Below the pieces are notes generated by a model. That model was not told the DNA's origin, ran no database searches, and worked only from the letters and a program-made list of their open reading frames with translations. This document shows, in pieces, positions 9,113 to 17,359 of a stretch of DNA of 64,000 nt. Numbering within the stretch: the first letter of the stretch is position 1; each line of letters begins with the position of its first letter. The stretch lies in contig CAMNGC010000001.1 in assembly GCA_946537885.1 (NCBI GenBank), forward strand, positions 183,897 to 247,896, read 5' to 3'. The translations under genes were made by a program, and so were the position numbers. Source of the stretch: an uncultured Clostridia bacterium. GTDB taxonomy: Bacteria; Bacillota; Clostridia; Saccharofermentanales; Saccharofermentanaceae.

Positions 9113-9775
9113 TTAATCAACGACTGTAATAGAGCTGATAACCGGTTGATCTTCCGGCAAAACCGTTCCGTTATTGTCCGTCACCGGAGTTTCAAGGCAG
9201 ATCCGGTCTACTGCATCCATTCCGGATGTTACATGCCCAAAAGCGGCATACTGGCCATCGAGGGAACTCGAAGCGTCTGACTGTACTATAAAGAACTGGG
9301 ATGAGGCAGAATCCATGTTCACGGATTCACGGGCCATCGAGATCGTTCCTCTCGTGTGGGAGATGGGATTATCATAGCCGTTAGCTTCGAATTCTCCATA
9401 GATATTCTCTCCGCTGCCGCCGGTACCGTCGCCCGCCGGGTCTCCTCCTTGGATCATGAATCCGTTCATAATGCGGTGGAAGGTGAGTCCGTCATAGAAG
9501 CCGGATTGTGCCAGGTTTATAAAGTTGGTTACGGTTATGGGGGCCGCATCAGCATCAAGCTCTACTTGTATTGTGCCATATCCTGCTACAAGGATAGTAA
9601 CATGATGAAGGCCGCTCAAAAGCTCGCTGTCGTCAAAAACGGCGAGTTCTTCGCTTTCCGATAAAGATGCCGAAGTCTCATCATCTTTATCGGAGGAACA
9701 GGCAGTGAAAACTCCGAGAAGGAGTGTTGCTGCCATAAGTAAAGTGCTTGCTTTTCGAAAAAAAGAATGTTTCAT
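9113..9775 (-). CDS. Cyclophilin-type peptidyl-prolyl cis-trans isomerase, lipoprotein
   Basis: 220 residues. A lipoprotein signal ends at FTAC (Cys26), followed by an acidic Ser-rich spacer. The cyclophilin domain spans about 58-218, with [15 protein letters not shown] carrying the catalytic Arg and SQFFIV carrying the active-site Gln/Phe pair. It is expected to catalyse proline isomerisation on proteins folding outside the membrane. GAGAGG stands 5 bases before the ATG. It reads away from the VanW gene and is followed by the AraC gene. Confidence 0.92.
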   Translation of the reverse strand: MKHSFFRKASTLLMAATLLLGVFTACSSDKDDETSASLSESEELAVFDDSELLSGLHHVTILVAGYGTIQVELDADAAPITVTNFINLAQSGFYDGLTFHRIMNGFMIQGGDPAGDGTGGSGENIYGEFEANGYDNPISHTRGTISMARESVNMDSASSQFFIVQSDASSSLDGQYAAFGHVTSGMDAVDRICLETPVTDNNGTVLPEDQPVISSITVVD

Positions 9776-9942
9776 ATGCGCCTCTCAAACTATTACTATA
9801 TGTTATTTTACTACAAGCTCACCTTAAAGACATAAGGCAATACTATAGATCGTCAGATACAATTCTTGATAAGTGGTGATTATTTTACAAAAAAGCCTTG
9901 CCAAACTAGTAAAAATTTTTGCGTTTTTAAACAGGTTTACTC

Positions 9943-9971
9943 TTGCAAGTTGAGAGTCATAAAAGTATAGT
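9943..9971 (+). promoter_or_regulatory. Promoter for the VanW-domain gene
   Basis: TTGCAA, 17 bases, TATAGT. The 273-base gap between the divergent cyclophilin and VanW genes is otherwise A+T-rich; I see no RNA gene in it. Confidence 0.7.
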
Positions 9972-9991
9972 TTTAATGTTAAAGAATTATA

Positions 9992-10010
9992 AGGGGGCAG
10001 TATGCCCTTT
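9992..10010 (+). promoter_or_regulatory. Small hairpin in the VanW leader
   Basis: AGGGGGCA and TGCCCTTT (two G-U pairs) flank a 3-base loop, between the likely transcription start (about 9978) and the ATG at 10049. Possible leader structure or operator half-sites; function not known. Confidence 0.3.
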
Positions 10011-10048
10011 GACGATATAGAGTAGAATGACGGAAGCGAGGAATTGAG

Positions 10049-11983
10049 ATGAAGAAGACATCAGGAACACCCGGTAACAACAGGCCGGCAGTTCGTAACG
10101 CGATCACACCGGTACAGCTGTCTAATCGTACGACCGGCAATAAAGGAAGAAAGAGCTCATCAGCGTCTTCCAAGAGTTCCAAGCGAAGCTCTGCCTCCTC
10201 GAAGAAGAAGTCAGCCAAGAAGAATTCCGGAGGCAAGATCGCTGCTGTCATCGGCGTTGTGGCAGTCGCTGCCGTTATCGGGATCGTGGGCTTTCAGGTA
10301 TGGAATAAGTCAAAGGCGGATAAGAAGTATGAAGTATCAATGGCTGACGGCACCATCGCCGAGATGACAGTTGATGAAATGAAAGCTTCTTTTACTCCCG
10401 GCGTTTTTGCCGAGGGGACATATATCAATGGTGTAAATGTTGCAGGCATGTCGATAGATTCTGCCCGGGATGCCGTTAAGGCTGCCGAGCCGGAGGCACC
10501 TTTGGCAGTTGATATCAACTTAAGTCTGGACGGATCGGTCTATCCTGTGGATCTGTCTTCTCTTCCGCTGGAATCCAATATCGAGGACATTCTTAATCAG
10601 GCTATGAACTATGCCCGGCCTTCAGATGATGCAAGTGCTGAAGACCTCGTATCCTGCTACAATGCGAGACAGCAGATGAAGGTTGCACCGGTTGAATATT
10701 GCACGGCTTATACGATCAACTCAGACGGTATCGGCAGTATTATCCACGGCATTTTGGATCCTATGGCGAGTGAAGCGAGAGACGCTGTAATTACAGGATT
10801 CAGCACCTCATCTCTTAGGTTTGAGTACACACCTTCAGCTAAGGGCTATGTCATTGATGTGGATAAAGCCGTAGATGATGTTAAGGCACTTCTTGATACC
10901 GGTGTCTATTCCGGCACAGTTGCAGTCGATGCTCAGATTACGGAGCCTTCCTTTACGACAGAGATGCTTGATAATGATTTCGGGCTTATGGCAGAGACTC
11001 ATTCGACTACTACTTCCAATAATTCACGTAATCATAATATCCGCATCACATGTGAGAAGATCGACGGTATGGTACTCCAGCCCGGTGAGTCTTTCTCCTT
11101 TAATGATGAAGTAGGGCAAAGAACTGCCGAGGCAGGCTATGAAATGGCAGGTACTATCGTAAATGGTCAGTATCAGGATGATTTCGGCGGCGGTATCTGT
11201 CAGGTAAGCAGCATGATATATCAGTCTGCCCTTAAGTCGGAACTTGAGATCGTTGAGAGACATTGGCATTCCTGGCCCTCGTCCTATGTTGATCCCGGAA
11301 CGGATGCAACGGTTGACTGGGGCGGAACGGACTTTGTCTTCAAGAACGATTCCGGTTATCCCATTGCGATCCATGCCGCATATAATAATGACGAAAAGGT
11401 GGTATCCGTAAGCATTTACGGTCATAAGCTCCCTGATGGGATACACTATGATTTTATCGGTCAGACAGTGTCTACCAATCCCCGCGGCACAGATTATGTG
11501 CCTGATCCTGCAATGCCTGTAGGAACAACTGCTACAGAGAATGGCGGACACGACGGTGTTACAGCCGTATCATATCTTATCAAGTATGATGCAGCCGGAA
11601 ATGAGATCTCCCGTGATCAGGTAGCGACTACTTCTTATTCTACGGTTAATACGACTATCAAAGTCGGAGTTCTTAATCCGGACGGCACACTGGCGACGCT
11701 TGACACCACAACAGGTCAGGTTACAGGCGCAGTAGAGTCTGTACCTTCTGATTCTTCGGATACATCTGATGTGTCTGCTTCTGATCCGTCTGCGACAGAT
11801 CCCACGGATACAGCTGCAACATCTGAGACACAGCCTACAGATACACAGCCCTCGGAGACTCAGCCTTCGGAGACTCAGCCTTCGGAAACTCAGCCGTCGG
11901 AGACACAGCCGTCGGAGCCTGCTGATACAACACCTGCCCCTACTGACCCTGCAGAGGGCGAAGGTCAAGTTGAAGCAGCTTGA
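10049..11983 (+). CDS. VanW-domain membrane-anchored cell-wall protein
   Basis: 644 residues. A Lys/Ser-rich cytosolic tail (1-62) is followed by a TM helix (64-84). A peptidoglycan-binding-4-like region follows to about 300 and holds the segment FAEGTYINGVNVAGMS. The VanW domain covers about 307-460 (QPGESFSFNDEVG, DFGGGICQVSSMIY, RHWHSWPSSYV). The C-terminal 70 residues are Ser/Thr/Asp/Pro-rich with five near-perfect ETQPS repeats. It is expected to stand outside the membrane in contact with the wall; the biochemical role of VanW is not settled. Start: GAGG 7 bases before the ATG. It lies 22 bases ahead of the dnaD-like gene. Confidence 0.88.
   Translation: MKKTSGTPGNNRPAVRNAITPVQLSNRTTGNKGRKSSSASSKSSKRSSASSKKKSAKKNSGGKIAAVIGVVAVAAVIGIVGFQVWNKSKADKKYEVSMADGTIAEMTVDEMKASFTPGVFAEGTYINGVNVAGMSIDSARDAVKAAEPEAPLAVDINLSLDGSVYPVDLSSLPLESNIEDILNQAMNYARPSDDASAEDLVSCYNARQQMKVAPVEYCTAYTINSDGIGSIIHGILDPMASEARDAVITGFSTSSLRFEYTPSAKGYVIDVDKAVDDVKALLDTGVYSGTVAVDAQITEPSFTTEMLDNDFGLMAETHSTTTSNNSRNHNIRITCEKIDGMVLQPGESFSFNDEVGQRTAEAGYEMAGTIVNGQYQDDFGGGICQVSSMIYQSALKSELEIVERHWHSWPSSYVDPGTDATVDWGGTDFVFKNDSGYPIAIHAAYNNDEKVVSVSIYGHKLPDGIHYDFIGQTVSTNPRGTDYVPDPAMPVGTTATENGGHDGVTAVSYLIKYDAAGNEISRDQVATTSYSTVNTTIKVGVLNPDGTLATLDTTTGQVTGAVESVPSDSSDTSDVSASDPSATDPTDTAATSETQPTDTQPSETQPSETQPSETQPSETQPSEPADTTPAPTDPAEGEGQVEAA
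11853..11922 (+). repeat. 15-bp tandem repeat coding ETQPS
   Basis: About four to five copies of a gagactcagccttcg-type unit within the 3' end of the VanW gene. They vary at third positions, so they are selected as protein repeats and are not freshly expanded DNA. Confidence 0.8.
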
Positions 11984-12005
11984 TCAGACGCCGGATCATA
12001 TTCTC

Positions 12006-13079
12006 ATGAAGGATAAAGATAACAACATCAAGTGTGAGATGTTGCTTTCCGATACTCCGGTAGCGGATGTATTTATTGTGTGCCATATGAATGAGTTGAG
12101 CTCAAATGCTCTTAAGCTTTACCTTTGGCTTTGCATGACCTATGGTACAAAAGATGAATTCACATTGGCGTCTCTTAATGATTATTCGTATCTGAATGCT
12201 TCGGAGGCTTCTGAGGCTCTTGCCGAGATGCTGGAACATGAGCTTCTCTATAAGATCGGCAGTGAGAATTTCAGATTAGCTGATCTTAAGCAACAGGAAG
12301 CGCTGGAATATGCCAAGTCCTATGCCGCCAAGGGAGTAAACATCGACGGTCTGGAGCTGTCTGCTGATGCCAAGGCGAGGGATGTATTGACTGACAGTAT
12401 ATCCAAGACTTTCTATCTGGGCAGATGCCCATACTGGTGCTATCGTCTGGTGGACAAATGCCTTTATGAGTATAACTTCGAGGCACCTGTCGTCTATAAG
12501 CTTTTCGAAGAGGGAAGAGACGGCAAATTCCATGTCTATACAAATAGGATGAATGCTCTGGCTAAGGACTGGTATAATCATGGATATACCAGCACCAACA
12601 AGCTGGGAGAGTATTTTGAGCGTAAGCAGATGCTCAGCTCTGTGATAGAGAAGATGGGCAAGCTGTCAAGACGCAGGCTCAATGGTGTCGAGCTGGAGAG
12701 GATCGAACATTGGGTCAGCGCTATGGATGTGACTCCCGAGCTCGCGGAATATGCTTTCAGGTGCAATGAGTTCAGAGGCAATATTACGCTCAAGAATGTT
12801 GAAGATACACTCGTGATCTGGCATCAGGCAGGCATCAAGTCTGTGGATAAAGCCATGGTATATGAGAATGAGAGACGGACGGAGAGGAAGTCCAAGGCCA
12901 GGAAAGCCGGAGGAAGGGATAATGTCTGGAAGACCGGAGCCGAGGCCGGGCTACTGAAGAAGGAAGAAGCAGACAGTCAGAGTGAAAAAAAGGATGTACA
13001 GCTGCCCGAAGACGATGACAGATCGGAGGCTCATGACATGATCCTTGACCTTTTCGGAGATAATGATGAAGACAATTGA
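12006..13079 (+). CDS. DnaD-like primosome protein
   Basis: 357 residues from the ATG at 12006. An in-frame TTG at 11970 with GCGAAGG ahead of it is an alternative and would overlap the VanW gene. The N-terminal 100 residues look like a winged helix (NELSSNALKLYLWLCM). A DnaD_2-type helical domain lies at about 220-290 and ends in TLVIWHQAGIKSVDKA, which matches the W-x-x-x-G-I signature of the family. The tail is basic, then acidic. Such proteins remodel DNA and help load the replicative helicase at origins or restart sites. The overlap with the dnaI-like gene next to it supports this. Confidence 0.85.
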   Translation: MKDKDNNIKCEMLLSDTPVADVFIVCHMNELSSNALKLYLWLCMTYGTKDEFTLASLNDYSYLNASEASEALAEMLEHELLYKIGSENFRLADLKQQEALEYAKSYAAKGVNIDGLELSADAKARDVLTDSISKTFYLGRCPYWCYRLVDKCLYEYNFEAPVVYKLFEEGRDGKFHVYTNRMNALAKDWYNHGYTSTNKLGEYFERKQMLSSVIEKMGKLSRRRLNGVELERIEHWVSAMDVTPELAEYAFRCNEFRGNITLKNVEDTLVIWHQAGIKSVDKAMVYENERRTERKSKARKAGGRDNVWKTGAEAGLLKKEEADSQSEKKDVQLPEDDDRSEAHDMILDLFGDNDEDN

Positions 13080-13935
13080 TGATATCTTAAATGAAGCCAA
13101 CGGCGAGACCAGGATAGTCAAAGAGGTTCGCAGAGATAATCGTATCGAGGCCTGCTATAAGCAGTTCCCGGAGCTTAAGGCGATCGATGTTAAGCTGGTG
13201 GAAATGCGCCGTGGGAGGTTCATGGCTTCCATCGAGCATAATGACAGTATGGAGGAGGCCTACACCGTAAAGGAAGCCGAGATGCTCATCAAGAGAGATG
13301 AGTATATCAGAAGTCACGGCATAGACCCTGCTTTCGATGAACTGAAGGATATATGTGATAAGTGCCACGATACAGGTTATAAGCTGAATGCCAAGGGCAG
13401 GAAGATAGTATGTGACTGCAGGCAGCGAGAGCTTGAGGAGTGCTATGTTATGGCCGGCATGGCCGATTACAGCACCTATACGCCTAAGAAGTATAATAAG
13501 ACCTTCGGCAAGGATCCGGCGCGCAGGAATGCTGTCCTGAGCAAGATGATGAAGATATGTTCCGGGGAGAAGACAGGAGCACTGTTTCTTTACAGCGGTG
13601 AGGGCGGCAGCGGTAAGACATATCTGTCTGTCTGTGTTGTAAAAGCGGCGATCACCATGGGTAAGAGCGCTGTCTTCTGTAGAGGTGAAGAAGTAGCTGA
13701 TCTTAGCGATGATGAGATTTCCTATTATAAGAATTGTGACCTTTTGCTGGTTGACGACTTCTCCGGCGAGATAACTCTCAAAAGAAGTGTCGGAGCGACC
13801 CTTAATGAGATCCTGGAGAGTCGCGGGGCTACGTCTAAGCCGACGGTCATTGTGTCAATGGAAGAGAAGAACAGCCTGATAAGCTCCAGTGATGTAAGGA
13901 TAGCCAGCAAACTTCAGCATGCGGAGGTCTTATGA
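13066..13935 (+). CDS. DnaI/DnaC-like helicase loader ATPase
   Basis: 289 residues. Of two adjacent ATG codons the second (13066) is 6 bases from GGAG and is preferred. A zinc ribbon is seen at Cys97, Cys100, Cys116 and Cys118. The AAA+ core has Walker A GEGGSGKT (178-185) and Walker B LLLVDDF. This layout (N-terminal region, zinc ribbon, ATPase) is that of DnaI-type loaders that place DnaB helicase on DNA. It overlaps the dnaD-like gene by 14 bases and the acpS gene by 4 (ATGA), so translation is coupled. IstB of insertion sequences is related, but there is no transposase nearby and the replication partner fits better. Confidence 0.88.
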   Translation: MKTIDDILNEANGETRIVKEVRRDNRIEACYKQFPELKAIDVKLVEMRRGRFMASIEHNDSMEEAYTVKEAEMLIKRDEYIRSHGIDPAFDELKDICDKCHDTGYKLNAKGRKIVCDCRQRELEECYVMAGMADYSTYTPKKYNKTFGKDPARRNAVLSKMMKICSGEKTGALFLYSGEGGSGKTYLSVCVVKAAITMGKSAVFCRGEEVADLSDDEISYYKNCDLLLVDDFSGEITLKRSVGATLNEILESRGATSKPTVIVSMEEKNSLISSSDVRIASKLQHAEVL

Positions 13936-14336
13936 AAGTCCGCAACGGGATCGATATTACGGAAACAGCAAGAATGCGCAAGATAATCGACGAAGGCAAC
14001 AGTGCTTTCGCCGATCGCGTTTTTACGCTTGAAGAGCGTGAATACTGTTCATCTTCCGAATCGGACCGGGTTAAGGCAGAGCGTTATGCTGCGCGTTATG
14101 CAGCGAAAGAAGCTGCCGCCAAGGCACTGGGGACCGGGATATGTACCAAGGGGATAGGCTTTCAGGACATCGAGGTTACTAAGGACGAGGCCGGCGCTCC
14201 GCTTCTTAGATTGAGCGGAAAAGCTCTCGACAGAGCCAAGGAGATCAAGGTGCTTTCCATGGCTTTGAGTATCACACATGAAAAGGATTACGCAGCTGCG
14301 GCTGTTACACTGTTGACTGATGAAGAAGAATTCTGA
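13932..14336 (+). CDS. acpS: Holo-[acyl-carrier-protein] synthase
   Basis: 134 residues, normal length. GIDITE carries the metal-binding Asp8, and RYAAKEAAAKALGTG carries the conserved Glu and Lys. It moves the 4'-phosphopantetheine arm from CoA to a Ser of acyl carrier protein. It overlaps the preceding dnaI-like gene by ATGA and the following gene by 17 bases, so it lies inside the replication-loader operon although its job is in lipid synthesis. Confidence 0.95.
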   Translation: MKVRNGIDITETARMRKIIDEGNSAFADRVFTLEEREYCSSSESDRVKAERYAARYAAKEAAAKALGTGICTKGIGFQDIEVTKDEAGAPLLRLSGKALDRAKEIKVLSMALSITHEKDYAAAAVTLLTDEEEF

Positions 14337-15564
14337 CAATAAGCTGCCGCCTAAGCGGAGGAGGCTTTTCGAGCGTCGTGACAAAGACAAGTTCGAGTAC
14401 GAATACCACGAGAAAAAGATCAGGCATCTCGAGGACGCAGCATCGTTCCTTAATGAGACTGACGACATAGCGGGTGAGTACGGCAGCGCCGAAGATCTGA
14501 GCGATAAATGGGGTCTTGGCCGTAAGGATTCGACTCTGCGTCAGGGTGGCAGTCACAGGATATTAAGCTTCGCACTGGCAGTTGCTGCGGTCATACTGAT
14601 AATAGTAGCCGTATTCCGTGTTCTTCCTGCTGTCCTGCCCGGCTTTTTTAAGGGGTCAAATATAGAGCTCTTCGTCGAAAAGACTGTTCACCTGGACTAC
14701 GACGATGAATCCTATCGGGTAGTGACAGAATCGGTCGTCAGTGTTATATCGGAGCCCGATCCGGCGTCCGAGCGCGTGACGCAAGTTCTGTATAACGAGC
14801 CGGTCATCATGATCGAAGATGACGACGGAAAGGGCTATATCAAGATCCGGACCGAAGATGGTCTGGAGGGCTATATTCCCTCAGATTCCGTCATTACAAA
14901 TACAGACTCGGTAGAGCCGGACCTTCATGTTTACAAGCTGGTCGTTTCCGAGAGCAGCAAAAATATAATGACTCACGCGAGCCAGGGAACCCTGATAGCT
15001 CAGGTTATGATGAATACTACTTTATACGCCGATGTTAAGAGAGACGGCGTATATCAGGTCTACCTTCCGGGAGGCGGGACCGGCTGGATCGGTTCATCCG
15101 GAGTAATCGAGATCGGTACAAGAGAGAGCATAGAGGAGGTCTCCTGCCGTTATTTTGTAAGTTCGGCATTGAGTCTTGTAAATTCCATGTATCTGTCAGA
15201 AGGGATCACCATGAATGGTATATCCGTAAACGGTTTGGTCTATGTCTGTTCCTGCGTAAACGGTATTCCCATGCCCAGAACAGTGGCCGGGCAGGCAGAG
15301 ATGGGGACACCGGTAACGCTTAACTACGATGTTGTTACGGGTGAGCTTTTGATAGATTCCATTATTCCCGGCGACATTTTATTCCTGAGAAGCCCCTATT
15401 CTGATGAGAATGATGAGAACATCTACGAGATGGCTGTATGCACCGATACGGGGACGCTTCTGATGGTATCTTCGGCCAGAACTACCATAAGACTCAGGTC
15501 CTTTAATTCAAGCGATGAACTGTGCGACAGAATACTTATGGTAAGGCGAGTTTTTTCGCAATAA
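14320..15564 (+). CDS. Membrane protein with SH3-like repeats and an inactive-looking NlpC/P60 domain
   Basis: 414 residues. A charged cytosolic N-terminus (1-85) precedes a TM helix (about 90-110). Two bacterial-SH3-like stretches follow (about 130-200 and 205-270), then a C-terminal NlpC/P60-like fold. That domain keeps GLVYVC, GIPMPRTVAGQAEMG and the PGDILFL strand. The catalytic DCSG is replaced by Ser302-Val303-Asn304-Gly305, and the catalytic-His strand (HVGIY) by YEMAVCTD. It is therefore probably a wall-binding pseudoenzyme and not an endopeptidase. The start overlaps acpS by 17 bases with no clear ribosome site, so coupling is likely. Confidence 0.72.
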   Translation: MKKNSDNKLPPKRRRLFERRDKDKFEYEYHEKKIRHLEDAASFLNETDDIAGEYGSAEDLSDKWGLGRKDSTLRQGGSHRILSFALAVAAVILIIVAVFRVLPAVLPGFFKGSNIELFVEKTVHLDYDDESYRVVTESVVSVISEPDPASERVTQVLYNEPVIMIEDDDGKGYIKIRTEDGLEGYIPSDSVITNTDSVEPDLHVYKLVVSESSKNIMTHASQGTLIAQVMMNTTLYADVKRDGVYQVYLPGGGTGWIGSSGVIEIGTRESIEEVSCRYFVSSALSLVNSMYLSEGITMNGISVNGLVYVCSCVNGIPMPRTVAGQAEMGTPVTLNYDVVTGELLIDSIIPGDILFLRSPYSDENDENIYEMAVCTDTGTLLMVSSARTTIRLRSFNSSDELCDRILMVRRVFSQ

Positions 15565-15569
15565 ATCTC

Positions 15570-15598
15570 TTGCGCGATACGAATTAATGTGATATTAT
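15570..15598 (+). promoter_or_regulatory. rpmB promoter
   Basis: TTGCGC, 17 bases, TATTAT with an extended TG. It lies just after the stop of the preceding gene. Confidence 0.8.
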
Positions 15599-15619
15599 CT
15601 CACTTGCGCGTTAAGTGAG
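15599..15619 (+). promoter_or_regulatory. Perfect inverted repeat at the 5' end of the rpmB transcript
   Basis: CTCACTT and AAGTGAG flank a 7-base loop, starting directly after the -10. It would form a hairpin at the extreme 5' end of the mRNA, or serve as a protein site. Confidence 0.45.
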
Positions 15620-15643
15620 TAAGAGAAATAGGAGGTGTATCCA

Positions 15644-15841
15644 ATGGCTAAGTGTGAGATTTGTCAGAAGGACACATTTTTTGGCAGAAAGATCAGAATC
15701 ACGCGTTCGCAGATTTCACGTCGTGCTTTGACAACTCAGCAGCCCAATGTCCATAAGGTTAAGGTTGTTGTTGAAGGCACCCCTAAGACAATGCATGTCT
15801 GCACACGTTGCCTTCGTTCCGGACTCGTAAAGAGAGCATAA
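15644..15841 (+). CDS. rpmB: 50S ribosomal protein L28
   Basis: 65 residues from the ATG at 15644, 8 bases after AGGAGG. It begins MAKCEICQKD and has the basic core RITRSQISRRA and a second Cys pair (CTRCL), so this is the zinc-binding (C+) form of L28. It is a structural part of the large ribosomal subunit. Single gene with its own promoter and terminator. Confidence 0.96.
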   Translation: MAKCEICQKDTFFGRKIRITRSQISRRALTTQQPNVHKVKVVVEGTPKTMHVCTRCLRSGLVKRA

Positions 15842-15870
15842 GCGAAGAAGATTTGGTTCTAGTAAATAAG

Positions 15871-15894
15871 ACCCGGTCATGTGGCCGGGTTTTT
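15871..15894 (+). terminator. rpmB terminator
   Basis: ACCCGG and CCGGGT, extended by TC/GG, with a short loop, then TTTTT. Confidence 0.85.
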
Positions 15895-15957
15895 GCTTTG
15901 CCCCGATCTTTTTGGAAACCGTTATAGAGCATATCCGTAAACAGATCCGCTTCGTAA

Positions 15958-15989
15958 CAAAAACGGCCCGCCACAATAAGTGACGGGCC
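15958..15989 (-). terminator. serS terminator
   Basis: On the minus strand, GGCCCGTCAC, a 5-base loop and GTGGCGGGCC are followed by GTTTTTG. Confidence 0.85.
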
Positions 15990-16010
15990 GAACTGATCTT
16001 AAACAAGAAA

Positions 16011-17300
16011 TTACTTGCTCGGAACTTCGATAACGGACTTGCCGCCCATGTAAATCCTGAGAGGCTCGGGGATCCTGATCGATCCGTCTTCATTCAGGTT
16101 ATTCTCAAGGAGGGCAATGAGCATTCTCGGCGGAGCTACACAAGTGTTATTAAGCGTGTGTGCAAGGTATGTGCCGTTGGGACCCTTGATCCTGATCTTA
16201 AGTCTTCTGGCCTGAGCGTCACCCAGGTTGGAGCAGGATCCGACCTCGAAGTACTTCTTCTGTCTCGGAGACCATGCCTCGACATCGCAAGACTTAACCT
16301 TAAGGTCAGCCAGGTCACCGGAGCAGCACTCGAGCGTTCTTACCGGGATATCAAGGCTTCTGAAAAAGTCAACCGTATTCTTCCAGAGCTTATCGTACCA
16401 GATCATGGAGTCCTCGGGTTTGCAGACAACGATCATCTCCTGCTTCTCGAACTGGTGGATACGATATACGCCTCTCTCTTCAATGCCGTGAGCGCCTACT
16501 TCCTTGCGGAAGCAGGGAGAGTATGATGTTAGTGTCTGGGGAAGCTTGTCCTCGCTTGTGATGGTATCGATAAACTTACCGATCATGGAGTGTTCGGAAG
16601 TACCGATGAGGTAAAGGTCTTCGCCCTCGATCTTGTACATCATATTCTCCATCTCAGCGAAAGACATAACGCCTGTAACAACAGAAGATCTGATCATGTA
16701 GGGCGGGATGTAATATGTGAATCCGCGGTCGATCATAAAGTCTCTGGCATAAGACAGACATGCCGAGTGGAGTCTGGCAATATCGCCTTTGAGATAATAG
16801 AAACCGTTACCTGATGTTTCTCTTGCAGGATCGAGCTCGATACCGTCGAGCTTTTCCATAATATCTACATGATAGGGGATCTCGAAGTCCGGGACAAAAG
16901 GCTCGCCGAATCTCTCATTCTCAACATTCTCGGAATCATCCTTACCGATCGGGACTGACGGATCGATAATATTAGGGATGACTCTCATTATCTTGTCGAT
17001 CTTCTCTGAAAGTTCTGTTTCTTTGCCGGAAAGAGTCTCAAGTTCATCTGCCATTGCGGCGACTTCAGCCTTGGCAGCTTCGGCCTCATCCTTCTTTCCC
17101 TGCCCCATGAGCATACCGATCTGCTTTGAGATCTTATTGCGCTGGGATCTCAGATACTCGGCGCGAGTCTTGGACTCACGGAATTCCTTGTCCAGCTCGA
17201 TGACCTCATCTACGAGAGGGAGTTTCTCGTCCTGGAATTTTTTTTTGATGTTTTCTTTTACCGCTTCAGGATCGGAGCGAAGAAATTTAATGTCAAGCAT
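16011..17300 (-). CDS. serS: Seryl-tRNA synthetase
   Basis: 429 residues, full length. The N-terminal 110 residues form the antiparallel coiled-coil arm that grips the long variable arm of tRNA-Ser (Lys/Glu-rich, residues about 30-100). The class II core has motif 2 (FRKEVGAHGIEERGVYRIHQF) and the serine pocket (GSCSNLGDAQARR). Motif 3 reads LNNTCVAPPRMLIALLEN: the ATP-binding Arg is kept, but the glycines of the textbook LNGSGLAVGR are not, a variant of a kind seen in other lineages. GGAGG stands before the ATG. The 59-base gap to the upstream gene is too short for a T-box. Confidence 0.96.
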   Translation of the reverse strand: MLDIKFLRSDPEAVKENIKKKFQDEKLPLVDEVIELDKEFRESKTRAEYLRSQRNKISKQIGMLMGQGKKDEAEAAKAEVAAMADELETLSGKETELSEKIDKIMRVIPNIIDPSVPIGKDDSENVENERFGEPFVPDFEIPYHVDIMEKLDGIELDPARETSGNGFYYLKGDIARLHSACLSYARDFMIDRGFTYYIPPYMIRSSVVTGVMSFAEMENMMYKIEGEDLYLIGTSEHSMIGKFIDTITSEDKLPQTLTSYSPCFRKEVGAHGIEERGVYRIHQFEKQEMIVVCKPEDSMIWYDKLWKNTVDFFRSLDIPVRTLECCSGDLADLKVKSCDVEAWSPRQKKYFEVGSCSNLGDAQARRLKIRIKGPNGTYLAHTLNNTCVAPPRMLIALLENNLNEDGSIRIPEPLRIYMGGKSVIEVPSK

Positions 17301-17359
17301 ATATACAAAACCTCCAAATTAATTACTTCTCGAAAAATCCTTGACTATTGTATCACCAT

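Noticed and set aside
11853..11922. Short regular repeats that might be a CRISPR array
   Set aside because: Units are 15 bases without spacers, within a coding frame, and encode ETQPS repeats.
13066..13935. IstB transposition helper from an insertion sequence
   Set aside because: No transposase or terminal repeats nearby; the zinc ribbon and dnaD-like partner fit a helicase loader.
17301..17359. A T-box leader before serS
   Set aside because: Only 59 bases separate serS from the gene before it, too short for a T-box, and the conserved T-box sequence is absent.
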